Of a DNA stretch of 64,000 bases, positions 53,777 through 61,553 are shown one piece after another. Under the pieces are notes generated by a model. That model was given only the letters and a program-made list of their open reading frames with translations. It ran no database searches and was not told the DNA's origin. The stretch is from assembly GCA_018242205.1 (NCBI GenBank), contig JAFECJ010000002.1:166575-230574 (forward strand). The letters are read 5' to 3'. Each line of letters begins with the position of its first letter. Position 1 is the first letter of the stretch. Source of the DNA: Pseudomonadota bacterium (GTDB taxonomy: Bacteria; Pseudomonadota; Alphaproteobacteria; Rhizobiales; Xanthobacteraceae). Both the position numbers and the translations under genes were made by a program.

Positions 53777-53989
53777 TCATGATACGGCCTCGCGTTGTGC
53801 CTTGGCCCAAGCGCGCTTCTGTTGATCGAGTTGCGCGCGACGGCAGCCGTCACTGCAGAACAACTGCGGCCGTCCGCGGCCTTGCCTAACAGGCACGTCA
53901 AAAGACGATCCGCACACGACGCACGCCCGCTGCAGCGTGTGAGCAAATAAATCGCCCTGCCTAAGCGGCGTATGCGGAATATCATTCAT
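53777..53989 (-). CDS. Small zinc-finger protein
   Basis: 70 residues from ATG 53989 (GTG 54046 adds 19 basic residues). C-V-V-C near residue 22 and CSDGC near 46 with Arg/Lys around form one likely zinc site; the C-terminus is helical (RRAQLDQQKRAWAKAQREAV). Similar small Cys4 proteins occur near phage replication genes. Function unknown. Confidence 0.6.
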   Translation of the reverse strand: MNDIPHTPLRQGDLFAHTLQRACVVCGSSFDVPVRQGRGRPQLFCSDGCRRAQLDQQKRAWAKAQREAVS

Positions 53990-54387
53990 CGGCAGCACCG
54001 CCGGTTGCCCAAGCCATTGACGTTTCGGGCGTCTGCGCACGCGCACACACGGAAGGATTTTCGGGATGTCGCAAGCGTTGATGATCGCAGGCCGAAAGCA
54101 CGGCCCGAGGCAAAAAAATCCCTGCGCTAGACCTACGCCGGTCCGCGCTTGCAGGTTGGCCAGGACATTGCCATACCCCCCGTCTCTATAAGCCAGTCCG
54201 CATGCACCGCGTTCAGTCGGTTGAAGCAATGCGGACACCGGCACCCGCTGCCGGCGGGGGCCAGATTGCGAGGCGTCGTATTGCGGGGCTCGACAGTGCG
54301 AGGCCAGCGCGGTGCGCATAGGCCAGCAAAGCCGCATACCTCGCCGCGCGATTGTTTCTGTTGAACTACCCGTGTGGCCCGGATGCA
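53990..54387. other. 398 bp without a firm gene, two open frames
   Basis: On the minus strand one frame is open from 54469 into the zinc-finger gene, and another stays open for 84 codons straight after the TGA of the replication-type gene (54387 to 54133). The latter reads GSGCRCPHCFNRLNAVHADW, with zinc-like Cys pairs, but has no start codon. No RNA gene seen. Confidence 0.4.
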
Positions 54388-55209
54388 TCATGCGCCACCG
54401 CCTTGCTTGCGGTAGCGGTCGACATCGGCCCGGATCGCCTTGGCCCTCGCTTCCGCCCGTTCGTCGCACGCGATGGCGCGGCGCCTGGATTGCAGATCGC
54501 CAGCGATGACGTTCCGCGCATGGCCGATCTCGATCGCGGTCAAAGGGCGGTCGCGCCGCAGCACCGTGAGTTGCTTCAACGGACGGCCGCCGTCGATCTC
54601 GTTCAGCGCGTGTACCGCTTCCCAGCCGAGTTGTTCGGACAGCAGCACTTGGATTTTGCCGTCGTCCGCTTTCGATGCAATCGGGTCGTCAGCCTTCCTC
54701 GAAAGTCCCTCGCGCGCGCAGCCCAGCAAAGATGGTTCATGATGCGCGCGCTTAGAGAAGTTTTCTTTGAGAGTATCTCTTAGAGAAGATAGGGGCTCAT
54801 TTTGAGCCCTATTCGGGGTACCAGAATGATCCCTATTCTGGCTCAAAATGATCCCTGTCGCGGCGGGAGGTGCCCGCCCTGTATGGGCACCTTGGGCACC
54901 TTCAACAGGGCTCAAAATGATCCCTTTCCCGGCCTCCGAAAACGCTAAACGGTAAGTGTTATGCCGGCCGGTTTTCTCGAATTCGATGTACCCGAATTCG
55001 CGCAACTGAATGACCGCGCGCTTGACGGTCGCCAGTCCAAGTCCGAGCCGCTGCGCAAGCCTTAATTCCGACGGCCAGGCGTTGCCCGAGACGCGATTGA
55101 TGTGCTGGACGATCTCATAGAACACGACGCGGGTTGAAGCCGTGAGGCGCGAATCCCGCATGGCCCCATCAAGTCGCCGCAGCTTCGCGCGTGTGAAGGC
55201 GTCAGCCAC
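54388..55209 (-). CDS. Winged-helix replication-initiator-like protein (phage O type)
   Basis: 273 residues. N-terminal winged helix: LTASTRVVFYEIVQHINRVS, SELRLAQRLGLGLATVKRAV and IQLREFGYIEFEKTGRHNTY (about residues 22-86), the arrangement of phage O-type initiators. Next comes a Pro/Asn-rich linker (about 93-145) in which the DNA carries four copies of a repeat and the protein repeats GIILS. The C-terminal half is charged and helical. Phage lambda O has its origin iterons inside its own gene, so this gene may carry the element's origin. No helicase or DnaC-like gene is adjacent. Confidence 0.65.
   Translation of the reverse strand: MADAFTRAKLRRLDGAMRDSRLTASTRVVFYEIVQHINRVSGNAWPSELRLAQRLGLGLATVKRAVIQLREFGYIEFEKTGRHNTYRLAFSEAGKGIILSPVEGAQGAHTGRAPPAATGIILSQNRDHSGTPNRAQNEPLSSLRDTLKENFSKRAHHEPSLLGCAREGLSRKADDPIASKADDGKIQVLLSEQLGWEAVHALNEIDGGRPLKQLTVLRRDRPLTAIEIGHARNVIAGDLQSRRRAIACDERAEARAKAIRADVDRYRKQGGGA
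54790..54925. repeat. Iteron-like repeats inside the replication-type gene
   Basis: ggctcaaaatgatccct is perfect at 54840-54856 and 54909-54925. A partial copy (agaatgatccct, 54823-54834) and an inverted variant (54790-54809, minus strand agggctcaaaatgagcccct) lie beside them. A candidate replication origin or operator. Confidence 0.55.
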
Positions 55210-55603
55210 CGGCGCCGCCTATTCCGCGCTGGCCTTTAGGCCGCGCTGTGAGCCCGCTACGCTGATTTGAAGCGTCATGCCGCGCCAGCATCGCGGCAAC
55301 CGCCTGTGGCGCGCCGCAAAGGCTCGCATAGGCCGGCGAGCGGTTGACGTAGGGAACGGACCAAGACACGCGCGCCAAATAGCCGGCGCGGCGCAATTCG
55401 TTCATCATGCGCCGGGCGCGTTCCTCGCCGATGGCCATCCGCGCGGCCGGGCCAAGGTCGGCGACTAGCGGAAAATAGGCCAGAGCTCGATCGAGCAACA
55501 GGCCTGCCAGCAATGCGCGCGTGTCGCCTCCAAGGCGAACGTCGTGCAGCACGTCGGCGGCCAGCGTCATCAATTCGAGATCGGAATCGGGCCGCAGGAT
55601 CAT
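55202..55603 (-). CDS. Hypothetical element protein
   Basis: 133 residues. Begins MILRPDSDLELMTLAADVLH, helical, with GEERARRMMNELRRAGYLAR resembling a winged-helix recognition part and AYASLCGAPQAVAAMLARHD. Overlaps the replication-type gene by 8 bases and the gene upstream by 4, so it is part of the int-proximal operon. May help replication control; inference. Confidence 0.6.
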   Translation of the reverse strand: MILRPDSDLELMTLAADVLHDVRLGGDTRALLAGLLLDRALAYFPLVADLGPAARMAIGEERARRMMNELRRAGYLARVSWSVPYVNRSPAYASLCGAPQAVAAMLARHDASNQRSGLTARPKGQRGIGGAGG

Positions 55604-55761
55604 GGCTGCACCCGCTTCGCCAGGCCGGCGCGCGTGCCCGCCGATACGCGGTCGCGCACGGCTGGCGACGCCATGCGCTTCACGGCCGCGCGGCGGTTGT
55701 CAGGGTCGGAGTAAAACGCCAAGAGCCGCGCGCGTATGCGCTCGCGTGTCTCAGGCGTCAT
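55600..55761 (-). CDS. Small basic hypothetical protein
   Basis: 53 residues from ATG 55761. Begins MTPETRERIRARLLAFYSDP and is very Arg-rich, a helix resembling the basic modules of phage homing proteins. The longer frame to 55968 has no good start. Overlaps the next gene by 4 bases. Confidence 0.5.
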   Translation of the reverse strand: MTPETRERIRARLLAFYSDPDNRRAAVKRMASPAVRDRVSAGTRAGLAKRVQP

Positions 55762-55864
55762 GGGCTGGCGCTTGCGGCGATATCGTCCGCTTGTGCCTAT
55801 CTCAGGACCGGGCTTGCAATTCGGTGACGCGCTGTGTACGTCTTGCATCGTTCGCACGAATGTT

Positions 55865-56068
55865 TTAGGCCGGTTCGCGGGTGCCACCGCGGCCGGCCTT
55901 TCCGTTATCGGAAACGCGGTGGATGCAAGACGGCGGCAACATACGCGCGCCATCACAACCGGGCTCATCCGTGAGCCGCCAGCCGTTTATCAGATAGATT
56001 TCGATCTCGCCGGCCGGGACAAGGATCGAGCCGCGCGCGGCGCGGGCGATCGTGACTGTGTGCGACAT
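55865..56068 (-). CDS. Small hypothetical protein
   Basis: 67 residues from ATG 56068, 7 bases after the AlpA stop. Beta-rich middle (GSILVPAGEIEIYLINGWRL). Two Cys. Not recognised. Confidence 0.5.
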   Translation of the reverse strand: MSHTVTIARAARGSILVPAGEIEIYLINGWRLTDEPGCDGARMLPPSCIHRVSDNGKAGRGGTREPA

Positions 56069-56075
56069 GGCGCGA

Positions 56076-56339
56076 TTAAGCCGCAGCGGGCGCCGGCGCT
56101 TCGGCGCGGACATGGCCGCGACCGGGGCCACCGGCATTCGGCTTTGCCTTGCCGCCGTCGCGCGCGGCAATCTTGTCGGCGATCCAATCGTCTATCTCGG
56201 CTTCGAGCCAGGCAACGCTGCGCTTGCCGATCGGCACGCTTTTCGGAAACGTGCCTTCTTTCATTTCGCCGTAGATGTCGGAGGTCGACTTACCCGTTTT
56301 TTCCCGGACCGCTTCGAGGCGTAGAAGTCTGTGCGTCAT
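56076..56339 (-). CDS. AlpA family regulator (excisionase-like)
   Basis: 87 residues. RLEAVREKTGKSTSDIYGEM, then FPKSVPIGKRSVAWLEAEID and DWIADKI are the AlpA/MerR-like winged-helix pattern. AlpA proteins activate integrase or excision genes and mark Gram-negative phage satellites directly next to int. The tail is Gly/Ala/Pro-rich. Likely the switch of the element. Confidence 0.88.
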   Translation of the reverse strand: MTHRLLRLEAVREKTGKSTSDIYGEMKEGTFPKSVPIGKRSVAWLEAEIDDWIADKIAARDGGKAKPNAGGPGRGHVRAEAPAPAAA

Positions 56340-56440
56340 GTAAGCACCCGCTCAGTTGCTAGGGCCTACATCAATGCCAGTGAGTTTCCCGCGAAGGTAC
56401 GCCTTAAATGCTCAACATATTTGGCACGCCAAAACTAAGA

Positions 56441-56941
56441 TTACTTTCGGCGTTTATTTGGACGAGCCCACAAATCCAGCGCCTTTTCTACTGAGACGCT
56501 CTTGTAGCCGCGAAGTTCAATAATGGTTTCCACAGCAAATTTCTTCATGTCGCCGCTGTGGCCGCGATCTGCGATCCCCTGCTTTTCGTTTTCTGATTTC
56601 CAATTCCGATAGAAACATTCAGCCTCCAAGACGGCTAGGTGAAGGTCGTCATCTGCCGGCCGCCCGGACACTTTAATCGCAGGATACTTGCCTTCTAGTT
56701 CATCGGCGAGGCGGTCGCGCTGCGCTCTGCCGAGCGGACGTTCAGACCGCAAATAATCTATTATCAAATCCGAGCGCTCCCCGCGCGCGTGTGCTCTGGC
56801 GGCCCAATTAAAGTACCCCTCATCACTCGTCAGATGGTCAATTAAGTTGTTGGCTGTTTCGGCGACGCGCGTTTCTCCATCTGCTTCCTCTATTGCCATG
56901 CGCGCTCGAAGCGCTTTGCCGGCAGTGAGATAGTCTGTCAT
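56441..56941 (-). CDS. Hypothetical protein coupled to the integrase
   Basis: 166 residues from ATG 56941, overlapping the integrase stop by 4 bases. Helical and acidic (RMAIEEADGETRVAETANNL) with a basic C-terminus (LDLWARPNKRRK). No domain recognised. Its base composition is lower in GC than its neighbours, suggesting a different origin. Confidence 0.6.
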   Translation of the reverse strand: MTDYLTAGKALRARMAIEEADGETRVAETANNLIDHLTSDEGYFNWAARAHARGERSDLIIDYLRSERPLGRAQRDRLADELEGKYPAIKVSGRPADDDLHLAVLEAECFYRNWKSENEKQGIADRGHSGDMKKFAVETIIELRGYKSVSVEKALDLWARPNKRRK

Positions 56942-58188
56942 TGACCACCTCGCCCGATTATCGCGACCTTGCCTTCGGGATTCATGGCGGAGTCGCAAAA
57001 CCTTGCCCATTCCGCCATCATCCGCCGCCGCTTTTGAACCGCAGTCGATCGACGATAAGCTGCCTCCGTCTCATCAATGACGACATGCGCAAGCGCGGCT
57101 TCCATCACTTCGCGCGCGTAGTTCGTGCGGTCGCCCGCCCAATCGCGAAAGGTGGAGCGGAAGCCGTGAACCGTCAGGCCCGGCCGCATGCCGCGCAACA
57201 TTTCCAGCAGCGCCATATTGCTAAGCGGCTTGTGAGCGCGCCGGCCGATGAAAACGAAACCGTCATCGGACTCGCGGGGCGCCTCCGAGAGGATCTGAAT
57301 TGCTCGATCGGAGAGCGGCACGATATGAGGCCGTCCCGATTTCATGCGTTCGCCCGGCACCGTCCAAAGCTTTTCGGCAAAGTCGATTTCCGACCATCGC
57401 GCGCCGATGACTTCGCTTGTGCGGGCCGCCGTCAGTATCAGGAATTCGAGCGCGCGGGCGCTGATATCGCGCTTCGTCCGCAATTCAGCGGTGAACGCGC
57501 CAATCTCGGCATAGGGCAAGGCCGCATGGTGCTTCCGGCGCAACGCCTTTGCTGTGTTCGGTAGCAGCTGCTTTAGGTGGCCGTTCCATCGGGCCGGATT
57601 TTCACCCTTGCGATATGAGCGCGCAGCTGCCCAATCCAGCACTTGCTCGACACGGCCGCGCACGCGGCGCGCGGTGTCCGGCACCGTTTCCCAAATCGGC
57701 TCGAGGATTTTCAGCACCTCCGGGGTGCCGATCATGTCGACAGGCAGTTTCCCGACAACAGGATAGGCGAAGCGTTCCAGGCTGGAAGGCCATTGCGCCG
57801 CGTGAACCGGATTGCGCCATGTCGATTGATGCGCCTTAATGAAATTCCGGGCGCATTCGGCAAACGTCGGCATGACGGCCGGCGCCAGCATCGCGGCGCG
57901 CTTGACGGCGCGGGCCTCGATCGGATCGACGCCTTCAAGCAGCATCTGCCGGCACTCGCGGGCCTTGGCGCGCGCTTCCGCAAGCGACAGGGTATCGACA
58001 GAGCCGAGCCCCATAAGCCGCTCACGGCCGCCGCGCTCGAAGCGGAATATCCAGTTTTTCGAGCGCGCCTTGCCGCCCTTGGTTTCGTATTCCGCAACCC
58101 GCAGATAGAGCCCGCCGCCGTCGCCGAAGCGGCCAGGCTTATCCAGCTTTGTGACCTTCATCGCATTGAGCCGGTTCGATTCCGCCAC
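56938..58188 (-). CDS. Tyrosine integrase of the element
   Basis: 416 residues from GTG 58188 (VAESNRLNAMKVTKLDKPGR). N-terminal arm-binding domain of the DUF4102 type (FGDGGGLYLRV, about residue 23), core-binding segment (PTFAECARNFIKAHQSTWRN), and catalytic residues: Arg in LTAARTSEVIGARWSEIDFA, H-x-x-R in VHGFRSTFRDWAGD, and the nucleophile Tyr in EAAYRRSTAVQKRRRMM. It catalyses integration and excision at tRNA-Ser. It reads away from attR, 147 bases distant. Confidence 0.95.
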   Translation of the reverse strand: MAESNRLNAMKVTKLDKPGRFGDGGGLYLRVAEYETKGGKARSKNWIFRFERGGRERLMGLGSVDTLSLAEARAKARECRQMLLEGVDPIEARAVKRAAMLAPAVMPTFAECARNFIKAHQSTWRNPVHAAQWPSSLERFAYPVVGKLPVDMIGTPEVLKILEPIWETVPDTARRVRGRVEQVLDWAAARSYRKGENPARWNGHLKQLLPNTAKALRRKHHAALPYAEIGAFTAELRTKRDISARALEFLILTAARTSEVIGARWSEIDFAEKLWTVPGERMKSGRPHIVPLSDRAIQILSEAPRESDDGFVFIGRRAHKPLSNMALLEMLRGMRPGLTVHGFRSTFRDWAGDRTNYAREVMEAALAHVVIDETEAAYRRSTAVQKRRRMMAEWARFCDSAMNPEGKVAIIGRGGQ

Positions 58189-58239
58189 GCGCCTGTCTCC
58201 GGTTCTGTACCCGGCGCACAAGCTAACACAGCGGGAATT

Positions 58240-58322
58240 CTTCGGAAGCCCCCGCAAGAGCAAAAGTCAAAAAACCTGTGCAGCAAAAGCGTTTTTGAAA
58301 TAATGCGGAAGGCTTCGGAAGC
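58240..58322. promoter_or_regulatory. Repeated decamer between int and attR, candidate arm-type sites
   Basis: cttcggaagc occurs at 58240-58249 and again at 58313-58322. The region between is AT-richer than the neighbourhood. Position and repetition fit integrase arm-binding sites. Confidence 0.4.
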
Positions 58323-58334
58323 TAATTAATAAGA

Positions 58335-58348
58335 CACCCCTTCCGCCA
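58335..58348 (+). repeat. attR, 14-bp direct repeat
   Basis: caccccttccgcca, same as 42491-42504 inside tRNA-Ser. The flanks differ on both sides, so the identity block is 14 bp. Confidence 0.88.
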
Positions 58349-58375
58349 TCGCGCCGCTCCCGCGAGCGCGCGCCC

Positions 58376-58645
58376 CTAGTTGCCCAGCGGCGTCGACAGC
58401 TTCAGGCCAAGAAACGGCAGGCCGCCCTCGCTGTCTCGGCGCAAGGTCGCGGTGCCGGGCGGCGGCGCCGGCGAATTCGACGCCTGCGGCTCGCCACTGA
58501 GATCGAGCTTGAATTTGGGCCGCTCGTTCGTGATCGGCGCTTTCTTCTTGGGGGGCTGCACCTCGTCGGCCTCAACCGCGCCGGCCATCACGGCGAGCAC
58601 CGCAACACAGGTCAGGAAGCCTTTGATCGCCACGCGCCGTTGCAT
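58376..58645 (-). CDS. Small exported hypothetical protein
   Basis: 89 residues. Signal peptide MQRRVAIKGFLTCVAVLAVM with cleavage near VEADE. The mature part is Pro/Lys-rich (VQPPKKKAPITNERP) and ends GLPFLGLKLSTPLGN. First chromosomal gene beyond attR. Function unknown. Confidence 0.65.
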   Translation of the reverse strand: MQRRVAIKGFLTCVAVLAVMAGAVEADEVQPPKKKAPITNERPKFKLDLSGEPQASNSPAPPPGTATLRRDSEGGLPFLGLKLSTPLGN

Positions 58646-58792
58646 TCGTTTCCACCCAACAGATTCGACAGGTCATCGCCGATTCTCGGCGGCGATCTTA
58701 AATATTTCGTTGGCAAATATTTGTCGGCCAATATTTCGTCGACGTGTCGAAATGAGGACGCCGCAAAGTTCCCGCCGTCATCGACGCGGAAC

Positions 58793-60505
58793 TCAGCGCT
58801 TCTGCACCCAGAACACGTACATGTTGGCGAAGATGTCAGGGTTGGCGCGCTCATAGGCGTCCCAGCGGGTCAGATCGCTCGGCGACCAGCCGTGGCGCTG
58901 AAATTCCGCGCGATGATGCTGGTGAAACGCCTGATCGGCGAACTCGAAACCGATGAAGTTCAAATCGTTGGCGGCGATGAAATCCGCGATCTCCGGGATC
59001 GTGAACTGTTGCTCGTGAACATGGAAAATGAGATCGCGCACTTCGCTGGTGCTGAAGAAATCGCGCAGCGTCATGAAATTGAAATGCGTCGGCCGCGCGA
59101 ACAGCTTCTGTCGCGCCTGGCGGATGCCCTCGGCGGTCGCCGGATAGCCGCGCTCGGCAACGAGCTTGCGCGCCTCGTTGATCTCCTTGCGCGCATGCGC
59201 ACTATAGAGCCCGACCTGCATCAGCGCGTTCGGCCGCATCAGCTTGATCAATTGGCGCCAGCCGCCGAGCGGATCGCCCATATGGTGCAGCACGCCGCCG
59301 GCATTGATGTAGTCGAAGTCGCGGCCGATCGAGCCGATCGACATGATGTCGCCTTGCGCGAATTCGATTTTGTCCCTGAGCGCGGCCGGCGTCTTGCGCT
59401 TGGCCGCCGACAGGCTGGCGAGGCTGAGATCGACGGCCAGCGTCCGCGCGCCGGCGAAGCTCTGTGTGATCTCGAGCGCGATGCGCCCGGTGCCGCAGCC
59501 GGCGACGAGGATATCGAGGCTATCGCGCTTGCCCAGCGGACGGAACGGCGTCACCGGAAACTGGTGGCGGATCAGATCGTCGAGCACCATCGGCGGCGGC
59601 GGCGCCGACAGCCGGGCCCAGCGCGGATAGGGATTTTCCTCGTACTGCGCGCGCACCTTTTCCGAGACCCCGTCGCCGATCGGCGTCAGCCGCGGCAGCG
59701 TGGCGCGCAAGGCCGCCTCCTCGGCCGGCTCGCGCACCTGCTGCGTCACCACGGCGTCGACCGCCGACGGCCATTTGCGTTGCGTCAGTTTGTCGGCTTC
59801 GGCGAGCGCATGGAGCGGCTCCACCGTCGCCAGCACTGCGGCGCGGAACGGTTCGACCGGCGCGCCGCTTGCGAGCGCGCCTTCGATCAGCCGCCTGAGC
59901 CGGTCGATGGCAGCGCGCTCAGGCGCCGAAAGAGCGAAGACGTATTCGTTGATCCAGCATTGCCGCGCCAGCGCCGCAGCGAAGGCGACGATGTCGCCGC
60001 TCGCTTTCGGCGCCTCGGCGATCGCCATCTCGATAAAGGTGCCGCGCAGCGCCGTCAGCCAGCGCTCGAAGGCTAGGTCGCGCACCACCGTGTTCTCGAG
60101 CACGGCGCGGAAATACGGATCGGCGGCGATGCGATCGAGCCCGCCTTTGCTGTCGGCGGGCGCGTTGCCGGCGAGTGTGGCGGCGAAATCCGGCTGCAGG
60201 CGCTTGAGGGTCTCGAGCACCACGTCGAACTGGTTGAGCGTCTGCGGCGCGATCCGTGCCAGCTCGGCATATTGCGCCGACGCCTTGTCGCGTTTGCCCT
60301 GCGCCAAATAGAAGAATGCCAGCCGGTCGCAGGCCAGGGCGAAATTAGGCTCCAGCGTCAGCGCCTTCTTCAGCAGGACGGTGGCGGCCGGCAGATCGCC
60401 GCCATTGGCTGCGGCGACGGCACGCTGCAACAGGTCTGAGGCCATCGACCCGCCGGCAGCGGACGAAACGTTCTTCTGCGCGGCGCGGCGTTCGGTGCGG
60501 TTCAT
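58793..60505 (-). CDS. Class I SAM-dependent methyltransferase with TPR-like N-terminus
   Basis: 570 residues. Residues about 20-95 look like helical TPR repeats (LLKKALTLEPNFALACDRLA, FFYLAQGKRDKASAQYAELA). A middle helical region follows, then SAM motif I DILVAGCGTGRIALEI (about residue 332), VDLSLASLSAAKRK and YINAGGVLHHMGDP. These are methyltransferase features, with a tail that resembles proteins methylating small molecules or lipopolysaccharide-linked substrates. The acceptor is unknown. Confidence 0.85.
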   Translation of the reverse strand: MNRTERRAAQKNVSSAAGGSMASDLLQRAVAAANGGDLPAATVLLKKALTLEPNFALACDRLAFFYLAQGKRDKASAQYAELARIAPQTLNQFDVVLETLKRLQPDFAATLAGNAPADSKGGLDRIAADPYFRAVLENTVVRDLAFERWLTALRGTFIEMAIAEAPKASGDIVAFAAALARQCWINEYVFALSAPERAAIDRLRRLIEGALASGAPVEPFRAAVLATVEPLHALAEADKLTQRKWPSAVDAVVTQQVREPAEEAALRATLPRLTPIGDGVSEKVRAQYEENPYPRWARLSAPPPPMVLDDLIRHQFPVTPFRPLGKRDSLDILVAGCGTGRIALEITQSFAGARTLAVDLSLASLSAAKRKTPAALRDKIEFAQGDIMSIGSIGRDFDYINAGGVLHHMGDPLGGWRQLIKLMRPNALMQVGLYSAHARKEINEARKLVAERGYPATAEGIRQARQKLFARPTHFNFMTLRDFFSTSEVRDLIFHVHEQQFTIPEIADFIAANDLNFIGFEFADQAFHQHHRAEFQRHGWSPSDLTRWDAYERANPDIFANMYVFWVQKR

Positions 60506-60581
60506 TCTTCGCGTGCGACCTGATCGGGGACGCCCGGCTTATAGGGGCGCCCTTCCGGACCAGCAAGCGACCGGCAGACCT

Positions 60582-60821
60582 TCAGCGTTCGGCGCGCGCC
60601 CGCAACTGGCCGAGAGCGCCGCTGGCCTCGCGGCGCAATGGCACCAAAGCGACGTCGTCGACGCCGGCCGTGGCCTTGCCGTCGATCACCAGCGGCGGCG
60701 CCGCGGTGACGATCGAGCCGAGCGATCTGACGCGATGCGGCGCCAGCGACGGGCCGATCAGGGCCAGTGCGCAGCAGGCGCCGGTCAGTAGGAGGATGAG
60801 GTTGTGCCGGAGCGACATCAT
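60582..60821 (-). CDS. Small membrane-anchored hypothetical protein
   Basis: 79 residues from ATG 60821. Membrane segment or signal LILLLTGACCALALIGPSLA (about 8-27), then VTAAPPLVIDGKATAGVDDV and an Arg-rich end. The larger frame to 61223 is not coding. Not recognised. Confidence 0.5.
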   Translation of the reverse strand: MMSLRHNLILLLTGACCALALIGPSLAPHRVRSLGSIVTAAPPLVIDGKATAGVDDVALVPLRREASGALGQLRARAER

Positions 60822-60948
60822 GAGGCTCGCATCACGGCTTCCTGCCGTGCGTGCCTTGTTTCGCACATAAAGTCTTGAGTTCGGTTGCCGCGCGGGCCCG
60901 GATTTGCCCGATCCCGTTAACCGGGCATTCGGCTTGACGCCGCCCGCA

Positions 60949-61284
60949 TCAGAAATCGAGCGGCAGCAGCGGGCCGCCCGACGTCCGGCAGGCGCGCTGG
61001 CAGGTGCGGTCGCAATCGTCGGTGAGCTTGAGGCACTGGCCCTGGGCATCGCGCTCGAGGCATTGCGTCTGGCCCCAGGCGCAGTAAGCGCCGCAGTCAC
61101 GCTGGCAGGCGCTCGCGGCCCAGACCGACTGGGCGCGTTCGCTGCGCGGGAATGGCAGGCTGAGGCCCGGCGCCGCCACGGCCACCCAGGGTTTGAGGTC
61201 GGCGGCCTTAGCCGGCGCCGCAAGCATCAACGCGCCCAGAGCCATCGCCAGCCCCGCCGCCCATCCGCGCGCCATCCGTGCCAT
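60949..61284 (-). CDS. Secreted Cys-rich protein
   Basis: 111 residues from ATG 61284, with agggag upstream. Signal MARMARGWAAGLAMALGALM with cleavage after APAKA. The mature part carries eight Cys (CQRDCGAYCAWGQTQC then CLKLTDDCDRTCQRAC) in C-x3-C patterns, like the small protein at 2782-3057. Likely a disulfide-rich periplasmic protein of unknown role. Confidence 0.65.
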   Translation of the reverse strand: MARMARGWAAGLAMALGALMLAAPAKAADLKPWVAVAAPGLSLPFPRSERAQSVWAASACQRDCGAYCAWGQTQCLERDAQGQCLKLTDDCDRTCQRACRTSGGPLLPLDF

Positions 61285-61553
61285 CGGCCGCTCCCTTTTG
61301 CCGGCGTGACGATAGCGGCAAGGCGGCATAGGCGCCATGCCAATGCGCGACGACCACGGCCCACCCTGCCCCAGTTCGGCCAAAGACGGTTGCGAACCAT
61401 GCGGAACCCGAACTTTCAAGCCGCAGCGGCGGTTGCTAAAGGTCGGGTCTTCGACCGGGAATCGGTCTTCCGATATCGGTCTTGGGGGCGAAACAGAGCA
61501 CACGGATACTGGCGGCCAGCGCGGCCGGCCGGGTGCCATGGAGACCAATACAC

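Larger units (their letters stand above)
42491..58348 (-). mobile_element. 15.8-kb integrated element in tRNA-Ser, phage-satellite-like
   Basis: Bounded by the 14-bp repeat. Reading from attR on the minus strand: tyrosine integrase, small protein, AlpA regulator, three small proteins, winged-helix replication-type protein with internal repeats, zinc-finger protein, terminase-small-subunit-like protein, several small proteins, HK97-type prohead protease, tail-fibre-like protein, then accessory genes near attL. I can find no large terminase, portal, major capsid, tape measure or lysis gene. Size, int-alpA-rep order and partial morphogenesis set resemble phage satellites (PICI). A deleted prophage remains possible. 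Confidence 0.85.

Noticed and set aside
53777..54469. A 230-residue zinc-finger protein from one long frame
   Set aside because: The first 160 residues are low-complexity and overlap the replication gene; only the 70 residues from ATG 53989 look coding.
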